From positions 2,078,501 to 2,142,500 of the forward strand of contig NZ_CP064655.1 in the NCBI RefSeq assembly GCF_018141525.1: a stretch of 64,000 nt of DNA. The letters are read 5' to 3'. The notes below the pieces were generated by a model. The model saw only the letters and a list, made by a program, of their open reading frames with translations, was not told the origin of the DNA and did not search any database. Within the stretch, counting starts at the first letter, position 1. Every line of letters begins with the position of its first letter. Position numbers and translations under genes: made by a program. This stretch comes from Miltoncostaea marina. Its GTDB lineage: Bacteria > Actinomycetota > Thermoleophilia > Miltoncostaeales > Miltoncostaeaceae. Shown here piece by piece: positions 8,682-17,408 of the stretch.

Positions 8682-10047
8682 GTGAGGACGTTCTTTCGAG
8701 GCGGCCGACCAACTCCTGCCCGAGCGAGGTGACGTCGCCCGCCCCCATGGTCAGCACGAGGTCCCCGGGGCGCACCCGGGCCATCACGGCGTCGGCCGCC
8801 TCGGCGAGGCCCGGCGCGTAGACGACCTCGGCGGTCGCCGGGACCCGCTCGGCCACGACCCGCCCGCTCGCGTCCGGGTCGGCGGCCTCGCGGGCCAGGT
8901 AGACGTCGGTCACCACCACGACGTCGGCCGCGCCGAGCGCCTCGCCGAGCTCCGGGCCCAGCGCGCGCGTGCGCGAGGGCAGGTGCGGCTGGAAGACCAC
9001 CACGACGCGCGCCGGGGCGCGCTCGCGGGCCGCGGCCAGCGTGGCCCGGATCTCGGCCGGGTGGTGGGCGTAGTCGTCGAGCACCTCCACGCCCGCCGCG
9101 CGCCCGCGCCGCTCCATGCGCCGCCCGATGCCGGCGAAGCCGCCCAGCCGGGCCGCGGCCGCCTCGAGCGGCACCCCGCACCAGTCGGCCAGCGCGAGCG
9201 CGCACGCGGCGTTCTCCGCGTTGTGGCGGCCGGCCTGCGCCAGGGGGACGTCGACGCGCCGGCCGTCGGCCACGGCGAGGGTGAACCCGGCCCGCCCGGC
9301 GGCGCGCTCCACCCGGCACCAGGCGCCGGGGTGGTCGCCCACCTCGCGCACCTCGCACGGGGCGGCCGCCGCGGAGCGACGGGCGTCCGCGTCGGGGCCC
9401 ACGACGAGCACGCCGGCGGCGGGCAGCCGCGCGACGAAGGCGCGGAACACCTCGCGCACCTCGTCGATGCTCGCGTAGGTGGCGTGGTGGTCGTGGTCGA
9501 CGTTCAGCAGGACGGCGGCCTCGGGCGCCAGGTTGAGCAGCGAGCGGTCGCTCTCGTCGGCCTCGGCCACGAACCAGGGGCCCGCCCCCCACACCGCGCC
9601 GGTGCCGGCGCCGCCCTCGATCGTGGCGCCGACGCACGCCGAGGCGTCGCCGAGCGCGGTGAGCAGCATCGCGCTCGTGGTCGACTTGCCGTGGGCGCCC
9701 GCCACGGCCAGGCCGCGGCGCCCGCCCATCAGCTCGGCCAGCAGCTGCGAGCGGTGCAGCACCGGCAGCCCGCGGCGGCGCGCCTCGGCGAGCTCGGGGT
9801 TGTCGGCGGCGATGGCCGTCGAGACCACGAGCGCCGCGGCGTCGCCGGCGACCGCCGCGGCGGCGTGGCCGGCGCGCGCGTCGATGCCCGCGGCCCGCAG
9901 CGCCGCGAGGGTGGGCGACTCGTCGCGGTCGGTGCCGGCCACCCGGTAGCCCGCCGCCTGCGCGAGGCGCGCGAGCCCGCTCATGCCCGCCCCGCCGATG
10001 CCCACCATGTGGATCGGGCGCGGGCCGCCCCCGCCGCCCGCGCTCAC
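8647..10047 (-). CDS. murC: UDP-N-acetylmuramate--L-alanine ligase
   Basis: ATP-dependent ligase adding L-Ala to UDP-MurNAc; 466 residues from the GTG at 10047, which overlaps the murG stop (GTGA). The N-terminal Rossmann motif IHMVGIGGAGMSGLA, the P-loop AGAHGKSTTSAML, DEADESDRSLL-like VAEADESDRSLLNL and DDYAHHPAEI are all visible. Much longer readings upstream are out-of-frame murG sequence. The end overlaps murB by 35 bases. Confidence 0.95.
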   Translation of the reverse strand: MSAGGGGGPRPIHMVGIGGAGMSGLARLAQAAGYRVAGTDRDESPTLAALRAAGIDARAGHAAAAVAGDAAALVVSTAIAADNPELAEARRRGLPVLHRSQLLAELMGGRRGLAVAGAHGKSTTSAMLLTALGDASACVGATIEGGAGTGAVWGAGPWFVAEADESDRSLLNLAPEAAVLLNVDHDHHATYASIDEVREVFRAFVARLPAAGVLVVGPDADARRSAAAAPCEVREVGDHPGAWCRVERAAGRAGFTLAVADGRRVDVPLAQAGRHNAENAACALALADWCGVPLEAAAARLGGFAGIGRRMERRGRAAGVEVLDDYAHHPAEIRATLAAARERAPARVVVVFQPHLPSRTRALGPELGEALGAADVVVVTDVYLAREAADPDASGRVVAERVPATAEVVYAPGLAEAADAVMARVRPGDLVLTMGAGDVTSLGQELVGRLERTSSHGGPDERTAPA

Positions 10048-11249
10048 GCGTCCCGGCGCCGCCGCCGCAGGGACAGGCGCGGCCGGGGTCGCCGGGCCCG
10101 GCGGGCCGCGGCGCCCCGCCGGCGACGGGCGATCCCGAGCGCCTCGTCGGCCACCCGGTCGGCGGCGTCCGGGCGGCCCACGCGGGCGGCCTCGGCGGCC
10201 ATGGCCTCCAGGCGCCGGCGGTCCGCGAGCAGGGCGCCGACCACGGAGCGCAGGCGCTCGCCGGTGCACTCGGCGTCGGGCAGCACGACCGCGGCGCCGG
10301 CCTCGGCCAGCCAGCGGGCGTTCTTGGCCTGGTGGTCGGCCGTCGCGTGCGGGTAGGGCACGAGGATCGACGGCCGGCCGATCGCGGCGAGCTCGAACAC
10401 GGAGCCGCCCGAGCGCGAGATCACCAGGTCGGCGGCCGCGATGGCCTCCGGCAGGTTGTCGAGCCAGCCGACGAGCCGGTAGCGCTCCCCGGGGTCACGC
10501 GCGTCGAGCAGGCGCCGGGCGTCGTCGAGCTGGCGGGGACCGGCCACGTGGATCACCTCGACCGGGGGCTGGTCGCCGAACGCCTCGATCGCCGCCAGGT
10601 TGAGCGTGCGGGCGCCCTGGCTGCCCCCCACGACGAGGATCACCGTCGCCCCCGGGTCGATGCCGAAGGCGCGCCGGCCCGCCGTGCGGGTGGCGGCCGT
10701 CACCGCGCGTCCGACCGGGCGGCCGGTGACCAGGTAGCGCCGCCCGGAGCGGCCCGCGAGCGGGAAGGCCAGCGTCACCCGGCGCGCGAGCGGCGCCGCC
10801 AGGCGGTTGGCCATGCCCAGGTGTGAGTCGGCCTCCATCAGGAGCAGCGGCCGGCGGGTGAGCCAGGCCGCCAGTGCGACGGGCCCGGCGACGTACCCGC
10901 CGCCGCCGATCACCACGTCGGCGCGCCGGCGCGCGAGGACGCCGGCCGCCCGGGGCACCGCCGCGGCCGCCAGCGCGATCGCCCACAGGTTGCGTGGCGA
11001 CGCCGACCGGCGCAGCCCCCGCAGCCGGATCGGGTGCTCGGGGTAGCCCGCGCGCAGCACGGCCGCCGACGCGCCGCTGCCGCGCACCCCGATGAACGCG
11101 ACCTCAGCCCCCCGCGCGCGCAGCGCGTCGGCCACCGCCAGCGCCGGCATCACGTGCCCGCCCGTCCCGCCGGCGGCGATCACCGCCCGCACCCTCGACG
11201 ACGGCGAGGCGGGAGGCGGGGGCGTGTGAGCGTCGGCCGATGTTGACAA
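10044..11249 (-). CDS. murG: UDP-GlcNAc:lipid I N-acetylglucosaminyltransferase
   Basis: Membrane-associated GT-B glycosyltransferase converting lipid I to lipid II. The first G-loop VIAAGGTGGHVMPALAVADAL, VVGGSQGARTLN and the acceptor-binding SRSGGSVFELAAIGRPSILVPYPHA are present. Length is 401 residues from the ATG at 11249, but this would overlap ftsW by 146 bases. A GTG at 11192 (VRAVIAAGG) would give a standard N-terminus and shorten the overlap to 89 bases. The Arg-rich C-terminal tail after ADEALGIARRR is atypical but in frame. Confidence 0.94.
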   Translation of the reverse strand: MSTSADAHTPPPPASPSSRVRAVIAAGGTGGHVMPALAVADALRARGAEVAFIGVRGSGASAAVLRAGYPEHPIRLRGLRRSASPRNLWAIALAAAAVPRAAGVLARRRADVVIGGGGYVAGPVALAAWLTRRPLLLMEADSHLGMANRLAAPLARRVTLAFPLAGRSGRRYLVTGRPVGRAVTAATRTAGRRAFGIDPGATVILVVGGSQGARTLNLAAIEAFGDQPPVEVIHVAGPRQLDDARRLLDARDPGERYRLVGWLDNLPEAIAAADLVISRSGGSVFELAAIGRPSILVPYPHATADHQAKNARWLAEAGAAVVLPDAECTGERLRSVVGALLADRRRLEAMAAEAARVGRPDAADRVADEALGIARRRRGAAARRARRPRPRLSLRRRRRDA

Positions 11250-12390
11250 GGATGCCCGTGCAGGCCAGGAACGTGATCAGGTTGCTGCCGCCGAAGGACA
11301 CGAACGGGAGCGGCACGCCCGAGACCGGCAAGGCGCCGACGACGGCGCCGATATTGACCGCGGCCTGGATCACCACCGTGGTGGTGAGCCCCGCCGCGAG
11401 CACCTGCTGGTGGAGGGTCCGGGCACCCAGCGCGATGCGGTAGCCGGCGACGGCGAACAGCCCGTACGCGATGAGCACCGCGAGCACGCCGATGAGGCCC
11501 AGCTCCTCACCGATCGTGGCGAGGATCATATCCGTGTGGGCCTCCGGCAGGTAGAAGGCCTTCTGCACGCCGTCGCCGAGGCCCACGCCGTGCAGCCCGC
11601 CGGTGCCGAGCGCGACCTGCGCCTGGACCGCCTGGAAGCCGGCGCCCTCAGGGTCGCTCCACGGGTCGATGAAGGTCATGAGGCGTGCCCGCCGGTAGGG
11701 CTCGGCCATCACCGCCACGAGGGCGAGGAGCGCCGCGCCGCCGACCAGCACCCCGAGGTGGCGCGCCCGGGCGCCCGCGACGAGCAGCATCACGAACGCC
11801 ATCGCGCATGCGATGAGCGCCGTCTCGAGGTCGGGCTCGATCAGGATCAGCAACGCGAAGGCGCCGGTCACGCCGAGGAACGGCACGAGGCCGCGCGGCG
11901 TGGACAGGCGCTCGGGGCGGCGGATGACGGCCTGGGCGATCCACAGGGCCAGGGCCAGCTTGGCGATCTCGGACGGCTGGATCGCGCCCAGCCCGCCGAG
12001 CGAGATCCAGCGCCGCGACCCGTTGACCATCGTGCCGATCGACGGCACGAGCACCACCAGCAGCAGGAAGCCCGCGATCGCGACCGCGGCCGGGGCGATG
12101 CGCCGCATGGTGCCGGGGTCCATGCGCACGAAGACCGCGTAGGCCCCGAGCCCCACGAGCGCGTACAGGGTCTGGCGCACCGCCAGGCCCAGCGGGTCGC
12201 CGTCGTTGAGCAGGGCGGTCGTGCTCGAGGACGAGAAGACCATGACCAGGCCGAAGCAGACGAGCGACAGCACCACCGCGGCCAGCAGGCGCTCGGGGTG
12301 GGCGGCCACCGGACCCGGGCGCGCGCCCGCCGGCGCCGGGCGGCGCCTCGCGGGGGCGCCGGAGCGTGATGCGGAGCGGGGGGCGGCCAC
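11104..12390 (-). CDS. ftsW: FtsW-type lipid II polymerase (SEDS family)
   Basis: SEDS peptidoglycan glycosyltransferase partnering FtsI at the septum; 428 residues from GTG 12390 (VAAPRSASRSG), with GAAAGGG a suitable distance upstream. About ten membrane segments are visible. The SEDS motifs GSRRWISLGGLGAIQPSE, the catalytic Asp region of the fourth periplasmic loop (LGDGVQKAFYLPEAHTDMI) and VSGVPLPFVSFGGSNL are present. The last 40 residues are charged and overlap the murG start region. Confidence 0.95.
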   Translation of the reverse strand: MAAPRSASRSGAPARRRPAPAGARPGPVAAHPERLLAAVVLSLVCFGLVMVFSSSSTTALLNDGDPLGLAVRQTLYALVGLGAYAVFVRMDPGTMRRIAPAAVAIAGFLLLVVLVPSIGTMVNGSRRWISLGGLGAIQPSEIAKLALALWIAQAVIRRPERLSTPRGLVPFLGVTGAFALLILIEPDLETALIACAMAFVMLLVAGARARHLGVLVGGAALLALVAVMAEPYRRARLMTFIDPWSDPEGAGFQAVQAQVALGTGGLHGVGLGDGVQKAFYLPEAHTDMILATIGEELGLIGVLAVLIAYGLFAVAGYRIALGARTLHQQVLAAGLTTTVVIQAAVNIGAVVGALPVSGVPLPFVSFGGSNLITFLACTGILVNIGRRSHAPASRLAVVEGAGGDRRRRDGRARDAGAGGGRRAARAGG

Positions 12391-12434
12391 GGTCCCGACC
12401 CTTTCGCCGGGCCCGGCCCCCTCCCTGCCCGCCC

Positions 12435-13766
12435 TCAGCCGGCCGGGTCCCCCCGGACGAGCGCGGCGAAGGCGTCGCCGCGGGCGGCGAAGTCGCGGAA
12501 GTCGTCGCCAGTCGGCGCGCCGGGCGACAGCAGCACGGCGCCGCCGGCCGGCGCCATGGCCGCGGCGCGCGCGACGGCGTCGGCGAGGTCGTCCGCCATG
12601 GCGACCGGCACCGGCCCGCCCCGGCCGGCGGGCGGCTCGGCGGCGACGCGCTCCAGCGCACGGGCGCCGTTGCCGGGCAGCCCGACGATGCCGGCCACCG
12701 CGTCGCCGGCCGCCGCGTAGGCCGCGAGCGGCGCGTAGTCCTGGCCGCGGTCGCGCCCCCCCACCAGCAGCACCACCGGCCGGGGCGCCAGCGCGCGCGC
12801 GGCGGCCACCGTGGCCTCCGGGATCGTGGCGATGCTGTCGTCGACCCACAGCACGCCGCCGCGCTCGGCGACGGGCTCCAGCCGGTGGGCGAGCGGCCGG
12901 AAGGTGGCCAGCGCCCCGGCCAGCCCGTCCGTCGGCACGCCGGCCGCCTCCAGCGCCGCGAGCGCCGCGCAGACGTTGTCGAGGTTGTGCTCGCCCATCA
13001 GCGCGATCCCCGCGCGCGGCGCGAGGGGCCGGCCGGCCCGCGTGACGCCCTCCGGGCCGGCGTCGAAGCCCTCCGGCGAGCGGAACCAGCGCGGGTTGGG
13101 CAGGCGCGCCGCCACCGCCCGCACGCCCGGGTCGGCGGCGTTCGCCACCGAGGTCATGCCGGGGCGGTGGGCGAACAGGGCCAGCTTGTCCTCGCGGTAG
13201 CGCTCGGGCGTGCCGTGCCAGTCGGTGTGCTCGCGGTGCAGGTTGAGCAGCACCCCGACCGGCGGCGAGGCGTCGAGGTCGCTCGTCTGGAAGCTCGAGA
13301 GCTCCAGCACCCAGAGGTCGACGTCGGCCTCGTCCTCCCCCGCGAGCTCCACGAGCGGCACGCCGATGTTGCCGCCCAGGCGCACGCGCAGGCCGGCGGC
13401 CGCCGCCAGGTGGGCGATGAGGGCGCTCGTGGTGCTCTTGCCCTTCGTCCCGGTGACGCCGATCGCCCGCGCGTCCGGGTGCTCGCCGAACCAGAGGTTG
13501 GTGCCGGTGGTGAGCGTCACGCCCGCCGCCGCCAGGCGCGCCACCTCCGGCCGGTAGCGGCTGATGCCGGGCGAGCGCACGACGACGTCGCAGCCGAGCA
13601 GCGCCGCCGGGTCGTCCAGCACCCCCTCCCCGCCCGCGCCGCCCTCGTCGACCAGGGTCAGCGGCGTCCCGGGCAGGCGCTCGGCGACGGCCCGGACCAC
13701 GGCGCGGCCCTCGCGCCCGAGGCCCCAGACGCCGACCCGGCGCCCCTCAAGGTCCGAGAAGCGCAC
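12435..13766 (-). CDS. murD: UDP-N-acetylmuramoyl-L-alanine--glutamate ligase
   Basis: Mur ligase of 443 residues adding glutamate to UDP-MurNAc-L-Ala. The P-loop VTGTKGKSTTSALIAHL, NLHREHTDWHG and LVGGRDRGQDYAPL (the MurD lysine region) are seen. It follows murL with a 20-base overlap. Because a MurL-type epimerase is encoded immediately upstream, this enzyme may add L-Glu rather than D-Glu, as MurD2 of Xanthomonas oryzae does. The sequence alone does not show the substrate's stereochemistry. Confidence 0.93.
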   Translation of the reverse strand: MRFSDLEGRRVGVWGLGREGRAVVRAVAERLPGTPLTLVDEGGAGGEGVLDDPAALLGCDVVVRSPGISRYRPEVARLAAAGVTLTTGTNLWFGEHPDARAIGVTGTKGKSTTSALIAHLAAAAGLRVRLGGNIGVPLVELAGEDEADVDLWVLELSSFQTSDLDASPPVGVLLNLHREHTDWHGTPERYREDKLALFAHRPGMTSVANAADPGVRAVAARLPNPRWFRSPEGFDAGPEGVTRAGRPLAPRAGIALMGEHNLDNVCAALAALEAAGVPTDGLAGALATFRPLAHRLEPVAERGGVLWVDDSIATIPEATVAAARALAPRPVVLLVGGRDRGQDYAPLAAYAAAGDAVAGIVGLPGNGARALERVAAEPPAGRGGPVPVAMADDLADAVARAAAMAPAGGAVLLSPGAPTGDDFRDFAARGDAFAALVRGDPAG

Positions 13767-15114
13767 CGGCCGCCCGCAGGTGGCGCTCGGGGATCGCGTG
13801 CTCGCCCGCCGGGGTCAGCCAGGGGGCGACCGCGCCGGGGTCGGGCGGCCCGGCGAGCGGGCCGAGGCGCTCGACGATCGCCGCGCCCGCCCACTGCGGC
13901 GACGCGGCCAGGGCGCGCATGGCGGCCCGCGCCTCGTCGACCTCGCCGACGCACTCGAACGGCTTGTCGGCGTCGATGCCGAGGATCGCCCGGTAGCCGT
14001 CCTCGCCCGCCGGGTCGTCGAGCAGGTCGCGCCCGAAGGTCCCCACGAGCGCCTCGCGCGGCGTGAACGGGGCGAGCGCCAGGAACACGAAGCGGCACTT
14101 CGGGCACTCGCCGCACCACCCCGAGGCGGCCGGCCGGTCGATGCGGAAGACCCGGTTGCAGCTCATGAAGGTGCCGTGGTGCTCCGGCAGCGCCGCGAAG
14201 GCGCGGCTGATCGCGAGCTCCGACCAGGGCCGCAGCAGCGAGAAGACGCGCAGGTCGCCCGCCACCTCGCGGCGCACCAGCTCGGCGAGGTCCCGCTCGC
14301 TCCCCCAGCCCTTCGAGTGCTGGTGGTTGACGACGCCCCCGTACTCCGGCCACTCGAACGACCCGGCCGAGGCCGAGCGCTCGTTGGACATCACCACCGC
14401 GTCGCAGCCGTGCAGCAGCGCCGCCACGATCGCCGCGCAGGTGACGATCGCGGTCACGGGCACGTGGCCGTTGAGCGCGCCGGCCCGGTTGAGCGCGAAC
14501 AGCGCCGGGTCGAGCTCGCGCTCGACGTGCAGCATCGGCACGGCCTCGATGCGGGCGGCGGCGTCGGCGGACGCCTTGCGGCCCACCGAGAAGGCCAGCA
14601 CGTCCTCGCCGGCCCTCGCGAGCGCCGCCAGGCTCACCACCGAGTCCTTGCCGCCACCCACGGGCACGAGCGAGCGGGGCCCCGCGCCGAGGGTGGGCGC
14701 CGCCTCGGGCGCCGGCCGCCCGGCGGGGAACGCGATCGCCCGGCCCACGCCGGGCAGGCGGTTGCGCCAGGCGAACTCGGCGAGGCCGCCGCGCCAGAGG
14801 CGCTCGAGCGCGCGCGCCGCCTCCGGCGAGGGCGGCTCGCCCTCGACCTCGATGCGCGGCGGCACGGCGGCCTTGTAGTACGACACCCCGGCCACCAGGT
14901 GCAGCAGGCGCACGGCCGCGTCGAGCGCCCAGCGGCGCGCCGGGTCGGGCGGGGACCCGGCGGGGAGGGGGAAGCGGAACGTCTCGGTGAAGGCGTGCCC
15001 CGGCTCGAGCGCGTAGCCGAGGCGCACCTCGCCGGTGGCCCAGTCGGCCCGCGCGCCGGCGAACCGGAACGCGCGCACCGACCCGGGGTCGAAGGCCGGG
15101 GCGGGCGCGCTCAC
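13747..15114 (-). CDS. murL: MurL-type UDP-MurNAc-L-Ala-L-Glu epimerase
   Basis: A 455-residue protein starting at GTG 15114, overlapping the mraY stop (GTGA). It has an N-terminal domain (RAFRFAGARADWATGEVRLGY) and then an ATP-pyrophosphatase-like loop VPVGGGKDSVVSLAAL near residue 153. The MurL-like segments VVMSNERSASAG and VVNHQHSKGWGSE follow, then a cysteine pair SGWCGECPKCRFVF. These features match the MurL family, which in Xanthomonas epimerises the terminal L-Glu of UDP-MurNAc-L-Ala-L-Glu to D-Glu in an ATP-dependent reaction. Its place directly before murD supports this role. If true, the cell may not need a glutamate racemase for wall synthesis. Confidence 0.85.
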   Translation of the reverse strand: MSAPAPAFDPGSVRAFRFAGARADWATGEVRLGYALEPGHAFTETFRFPLPAGSPPDPARRWALDAAVRLLHLVAGVSYYKAAVPPRIEVEGEPPSPEAARALERLWRGGLAEFAWRNRLPGVGRAIAFPAGRPAPEAAPTLGAGPRSLVPVGGGKDSVVSLAALARAGEDVLAFSVGRKASADAAARIEAVPMLHVERELDPALFALNRAGALNGHVPVTAIVTCAAIVAALLHGCDAVVMSNERSASAGSFEWPEYGGVVNHQHSKGWGSERDLAELVRREVAGDLRVFSLLRPWSELAISRAFAALPEHHGTFMSCNRVFRIDRPAASGWCGECPKCRFVFLALAPFTPREALVGTFGRDLLDDPAGEDGYRAILGIDADKPFECVGEVDEARAAMRALAASPQWAGAAIVERLGPLAGPPDPGAVAPWLTPAGEHAIPERHLRAAGALLGP

Positions 15115-16097
15115 GGCGCGATGCTCTGCAGGTCGCGGAAGTAGAGCGTGAAGCCGACCCCCGCGAACATGGCGGCCAGCAGCCAGAAGCGCACGATGAT
15201 CTTCGTCTCGCTCCACGCCGCCATCTCGAAGTGGTGGTGGACCGGCGTCATCAGGAAGACGCGCGCCTTGAAGCGCTTGAACACGATCACCTGGATGATC
15301 ACCGACAGCGCCTCGGCCACGAAGACGGCGCCGATCACGATGAGCAGGATCTCGGTCTTGGTCATCACGGCCATGGCGGCGATCGCCCCGCCGATCGCGT
15401 ACGAGCCGGTGTCGCCCATGAAGACGGCGGCCGGGAACGAGTTGAACCACAGGAAGCCCACGCACGAGCCGACGAGGGCGGCGCCGAAGATGGCCAGATC
15501 GCGCTGGTCGGAGACGAACGCGATCGCCGTGTAGGCCAGCAGCACGATGCCGGCCACGCCCGCCGCCAGCCCGTCCAGGCCGTCGGTCAGGTTGACCGCG
15601 TTCGCGAAGCCCGAGACCACGAGGAAGACGACCACGAAGAAGGCGACCGCGCCGATCTCGAACGACTCGTCGAGCACCGGCACCACCAGCGTGGTCGGCA
15701 GGCCCACGACGTCCACCGCCGCCCACACGAGCACCGCTGCCACCACGAGCAGCCCGAGCATGCGCCACTTGCCCGCCAGGCCCAGCGAGCGCTTCTGGAC
15801 GATCTTCATGAAGTCGTCCACGAAGCCGATCGCCCCGCAGGCCAGCGTGGCGAACAGCACCAGCATCGCCTCGGTGCTGCGGCTCGACAGGATCACGAAC
15901 GGCAGGGTGGTCGACAGCAGGATCAGCAGCCCGCCCATCGTGGGCGTGCCCTGCTTCTCGGCGTGGGCGTCCGGGATGAGCCCGGCCGGCCGCACGAACT
16001 GGCCAACCTCGTTGCGGCGCAGCCAGGCGATGAACTTCGGCCCCAGGAACATGAGGAGCGTCGCCGCCGTGATGGCGGCGATGAGGACGCGCGGCAC
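15111..16097 (-). CDS. mraY: Phospho-N-acetylmuramoyl-pentapeptide transferase
   Basis: Integral membrane enzyme (328 residues, about ten membrane helices) that makes lipid I from UDP-MurNAc-pentapeptide and undecaprenyl phosphate. Visible motifs are HAEKQGTPTMGGLLIL, GFVDDFMKI, NAVNLTDGLDGLAAG, the Mg-binding GDTGSYAIGG and the TPVHHHFE segment (MTPVHHHFEMAAWSE). It lies three bases after murF and overlaps murL. Confidence 0.97.
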   Translation of the reverse strand: MPRVLIAAITAATLLMFLGPKFIAWLRRNEVGQFVRPAGLIPDAHAEKQGTPTMGGLLILLSTTLPFVILSSRSTEAMLVLFATLACGAIGFVDDFMKIVQKRSLGLAGKWRMLGLLVVAAVLVWAAVDVVGLPTTLVVPVLDESFEIGAVAFFVVVFLVVSGFANAVNLTDGLDGLAAGVAGIVLLAYTAIAFVSDQRDLAIFGAALVGSCVGFLWFNSFPAAVFMGDTGSYAIGGAIAAMAVMTKTEILLIVIGAVFVAEALSVIIQVIVFKRFKARVFLMTPVHHHFEMAAWSETKIIVRFWLLAAMFAGVGFTLYFRDLQSIAP

Positions 16098-16100
16098 GGG

Positions 16101-17408
16101 CTAGGCGCCCACGGTCAGGGCGTCGGCGACCCGCTCCAGCCGCATGGAGCGCGAGCCCTTCAGCAGCACGGCGTCGCCCGGCTCCACGAGCGCCGGCACC
16201 CGCTCGAGGGCCGCCTCGACGGTCGGCAGGTGCACCGTCGCCAGGCCGTCCGCGCCCTCGGCGTAGGCGGCCGCCCGCTCGCCCACCGCCACGAGGAGGT
16301 CGATGCCCTCCGCGGCTGCGGCCTCGCCCACCTCGCGGTGGTAGCGCAGCTCGTCGGGCCCGAGCTCCATCATGTCGGCGAGCACGGCCACGCGGCGGCC
16401 GGGCCGGCGGGCCAGGTCGGCCAGCGCGGCGCGCATCGCGAGCGGGTTGGCGTTGTAGCAGTCCTCGATCAGGACGCCGCCGCCGGCCAGCGGCCGCTCC
16501 TGGCCGCGCATGGCCGACAGCGCGATCTCCACCCGGGTGCCGGCCGGCGGCTCGTGGCCGAGCGCCCGGCAGCAGGCGAGCGCGGCCGCCGCATTGCGCA
16601 GCTCCCACGCCTTGCTCAGGCTCCAGTCGAGGTCGAGGTAGGGCGCGTCGCCGAACCGCACCACCGTCACGGCCGGGTCGAGGCCCTCCAGGTGCGGCTC
16701 GAGCAGCGGCTCGTCGGCCGGCACGACGGCGGTGCCACCGGGCCGCAGCGCGGTCAGGAGCTCGGCCTTCGCCGCGGCGACCGCCTCGACCGTGCCGAGC
16801 AGCTCGAGGTGCACCGGGCCGATCGCGGTGATGCAGGCCACGTCCGGCGGGGCCAGCGCGGCGAGCTCGGCGATCTGGCCGGTCCCCCGCATGCCCATCT
16901 CGACCACGGCGACCTCCGTGCCTTCGGCCATCGCCGCCAGCGACATCGGCACGCCGACCTCCGTGTTGCGGTTGCCCGGCGTGCCCTCGGCGGCCACGCC
17001 GGCCGCGCGCAGCAGCGCAACGACGATGTCCTTCGTCGTCGTCTTGCCCGTGGCGCCGGTGATCGCCACCACGCGCGCGCCGGTGCGCTCGAGGGCCAGG
17101 CGCCCGAGCGCGCCGAGCACGGCGACCGGGTCGGGCGCCACGATCACGGGCTTGCGGATCGCCAGGGCGTCACCCTCGATCCAGCGCCAGGCCGACTCCC
17201 CCACCACCGCGGCGGCGGCGCCGTCGCGGAGCGCGTCGGGCGCGTGCTGGCCGCCGTCGGCCGACTCCCCGCGAACGCCCACGAACAGCGCGCCCGCCTC
17301 CGGGGCGCGCGAGTCCACGAAGGCGCCCTCGATCTCGGTGTCGGGGCTGCCGACCGGCAGGCGCGCCTCGACGCCGGACCTCAGGATGTCGTTGACGGTG
17401 AGCTTCAT
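16101..17408 (-). CDS. murF: UDP-MurNAc-tripeptide--D-Ala-D-Ala ligase
   Basis: Mur ligase adding D-Ala-D-Ala; 435 residues from ATG 17408 ([18 protein letters not shown]), overlapping the murE stop (ATGA). P-loop [26 protein letters not shown] and the C-terminal [16 protein letters not shown] plus DMMELG identify MurF. No ddl gene is seen in the window, so the dipeptide supply is encoded elsewhere. Longer upstream readings are out-of-frame murE. Confidence 0.96.
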   Translation of the reverse strand: MKLTVNDILRSGVEARLPVGSPDTEIEGAFVDSRAPEAGALFVGVRGESADGGQHAPDALRDGAAAAVVGESAWRWIEGDALAIRKPVIVAPDPVAVLGALGRLALERTGARVVAITGATGKTTTKDIVVALLRAAGVAAEGTPGNRNTEVGVPMSLAAMAEGTEVAVVEMGMRGTGQIAELAALAPPDVACITAIGPVHLELLGTVEAVAAAKAELLTALRPGGTAVVPADEPLLEPHLEGLDPAVTVVRFGDAPYLDLDWSLSKAWELRNAAAALACCRALGHEPPAGTRVEIALSAMRGQERPLAGGGVLIEDCYNANPLAMRAALADLARRPGRRVAVLADMMELGPDELRYHREVGEAAAAEGIDLLVAVGERAAAYAEGADGLATVHLPTVEAALERVPALVEPGDAVLLKGSRSMRLERVADALTVGA

